Assembly: GCF_000327385.1 (NCBI RefSeq)
Contig: NW_008708797.1
Coordinates: 2,632,838 to 2,696,837 of the forward strand
Source of the DNA: Lottia gigantea
Lineage: Eukaryota; Mollusca; Gastropoda; Lottiidae
Reading direction: 5' to 3'
DNA: 64,000 nt
A program made the position numbers and the translations under genes. This document shows positions 63,553 to 64,000 of the stretch, piece after piece (position 1 is the stretch's first letter; the number at the start of each line of letters is the position of its first letter). A model generated the notes under the pieces. It ran no database searches, was not told where the DNA came from, and worked only from the letters and a program-made list of their open reading frames with translations.

Positions 63553-64000
63553 TTTTTTTTTCATTCATTCATTATATTGTCCTCGTGGGTTGAATGTTAA
63601 ACAGAACCATGTCCATGTGTAAAGGGCCTAATTCTGACCCATGTAAAATAAAGAGTTTATTTTTATACTTATTACACATACGCGATTTACTTTGCGTAAA
63701 ACGCGTTATATAGGCCTAGTACCGGTACGCCTATTTTTGAAAATGACACAGCATAGGCTAAAATACGCCGGCTTGTCCACATGAGCGTAGTGCGGAGGCA
63801 TTTGAGAATTTGAAAACTTTCTGTCTGTCCTATTTTTTTTTTACAGTTTTTTACAATTCCAATAAGACCAAATTTCGATCCGTTTTGTTAGCTTTTAGTT
63901 TCAATATAGCCTCTTCATTTGGGGTTTATAGACGGTCTTCTTGAACATTCGTCAGTTTTCTGACACCGCCAGCCAATCAAATTCCCGCCCTTTCAAACAC
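63553..64000. other. Right edge of window
   Basis: No gene recognised. GCCAATCAAATTCCCGCCC-like sequence at the very end could belong to a promoter further right. Confidence 0.3.

Overview
This is animal genomic DNA, almost certainly from a mollusc (bivalve or gastropod). The evidence is AT-rich sequence, a many-exon gene with GT-AG introns, dense DNA transposons, and about nineteen copies of a pearl/HINE-like element. Those copies have about 160-170 bp tandem cores carrying the phrase CAAGGGCAATAACTC, (ACGG)n-like stretches and a terminal hairpin, an architecture described from bivalve genomes. No bacterial features, tRNAs or rRNAs were seen.

Region 1 (about 1-39,200, minus strand) is one very large PARP14-like gene. 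I could join 22 coding exons with consistent splice phases, giving about 2,135 codons before the gene leaves the left edge. The order is: a Pro/Gln-rich N-terminus; seven RRM-like modules, each on its own phase-1 exon; a KH-like section; macrodomain 1 with a canonical ADP-ribose loop; two nearly identical macrodomains 2 and 3; and the first part of macrodomain 4. The expected 3' end (in vertebrate PARP14 a WWE domain and ADP-ribosyltransferase domain) lies outside the window. Vertebrate PARP14 is an interferon-linked ADP-ribosylation writer, reader and eraser; a similar role here is inferred.

Its introns are packed with mobile DNA: pearl-like elements (all antisense to the gene), two LINE-type or PLE insertions, a non-autonomous hAT with an exact 8-bp target duplication, a pogo-like MITE, a small hairpin MITE, and a decayed Ty3/gypsy-type LTR fossil that itself carries a pearl element.

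Region 2 (about 40,350-45,320) holds a hairpin MITE and a 4.4-kb PIF/Harbinger transposon with terminal inverted repeats, a DDE transposase on minus and a Myb/SANT-like partner on plus.

Region 3 (about 46,600-58,300) is transposon graveyard: an RNase H-bearing LINE remnant, then a large palindrome (about 47,430-57,215). Its right arm was later enlarged by a LINE, a CACTG-ended DNA transposon and an expanded 23-bp minisatellite; its left arm carries a TTAA MITE. A separate foldback element follows (57,626-58,300).

Region 4 (59,780-61,395) is a UDP-glycosyltransferase gene on plus with a TATA box, signal peptide and C-terminal membrane anchor, but with unusual residues in the sugar-nucleotide signature. 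A decayed MULE-like transposase fragment and one minus-strand pearl fragment complete the window.
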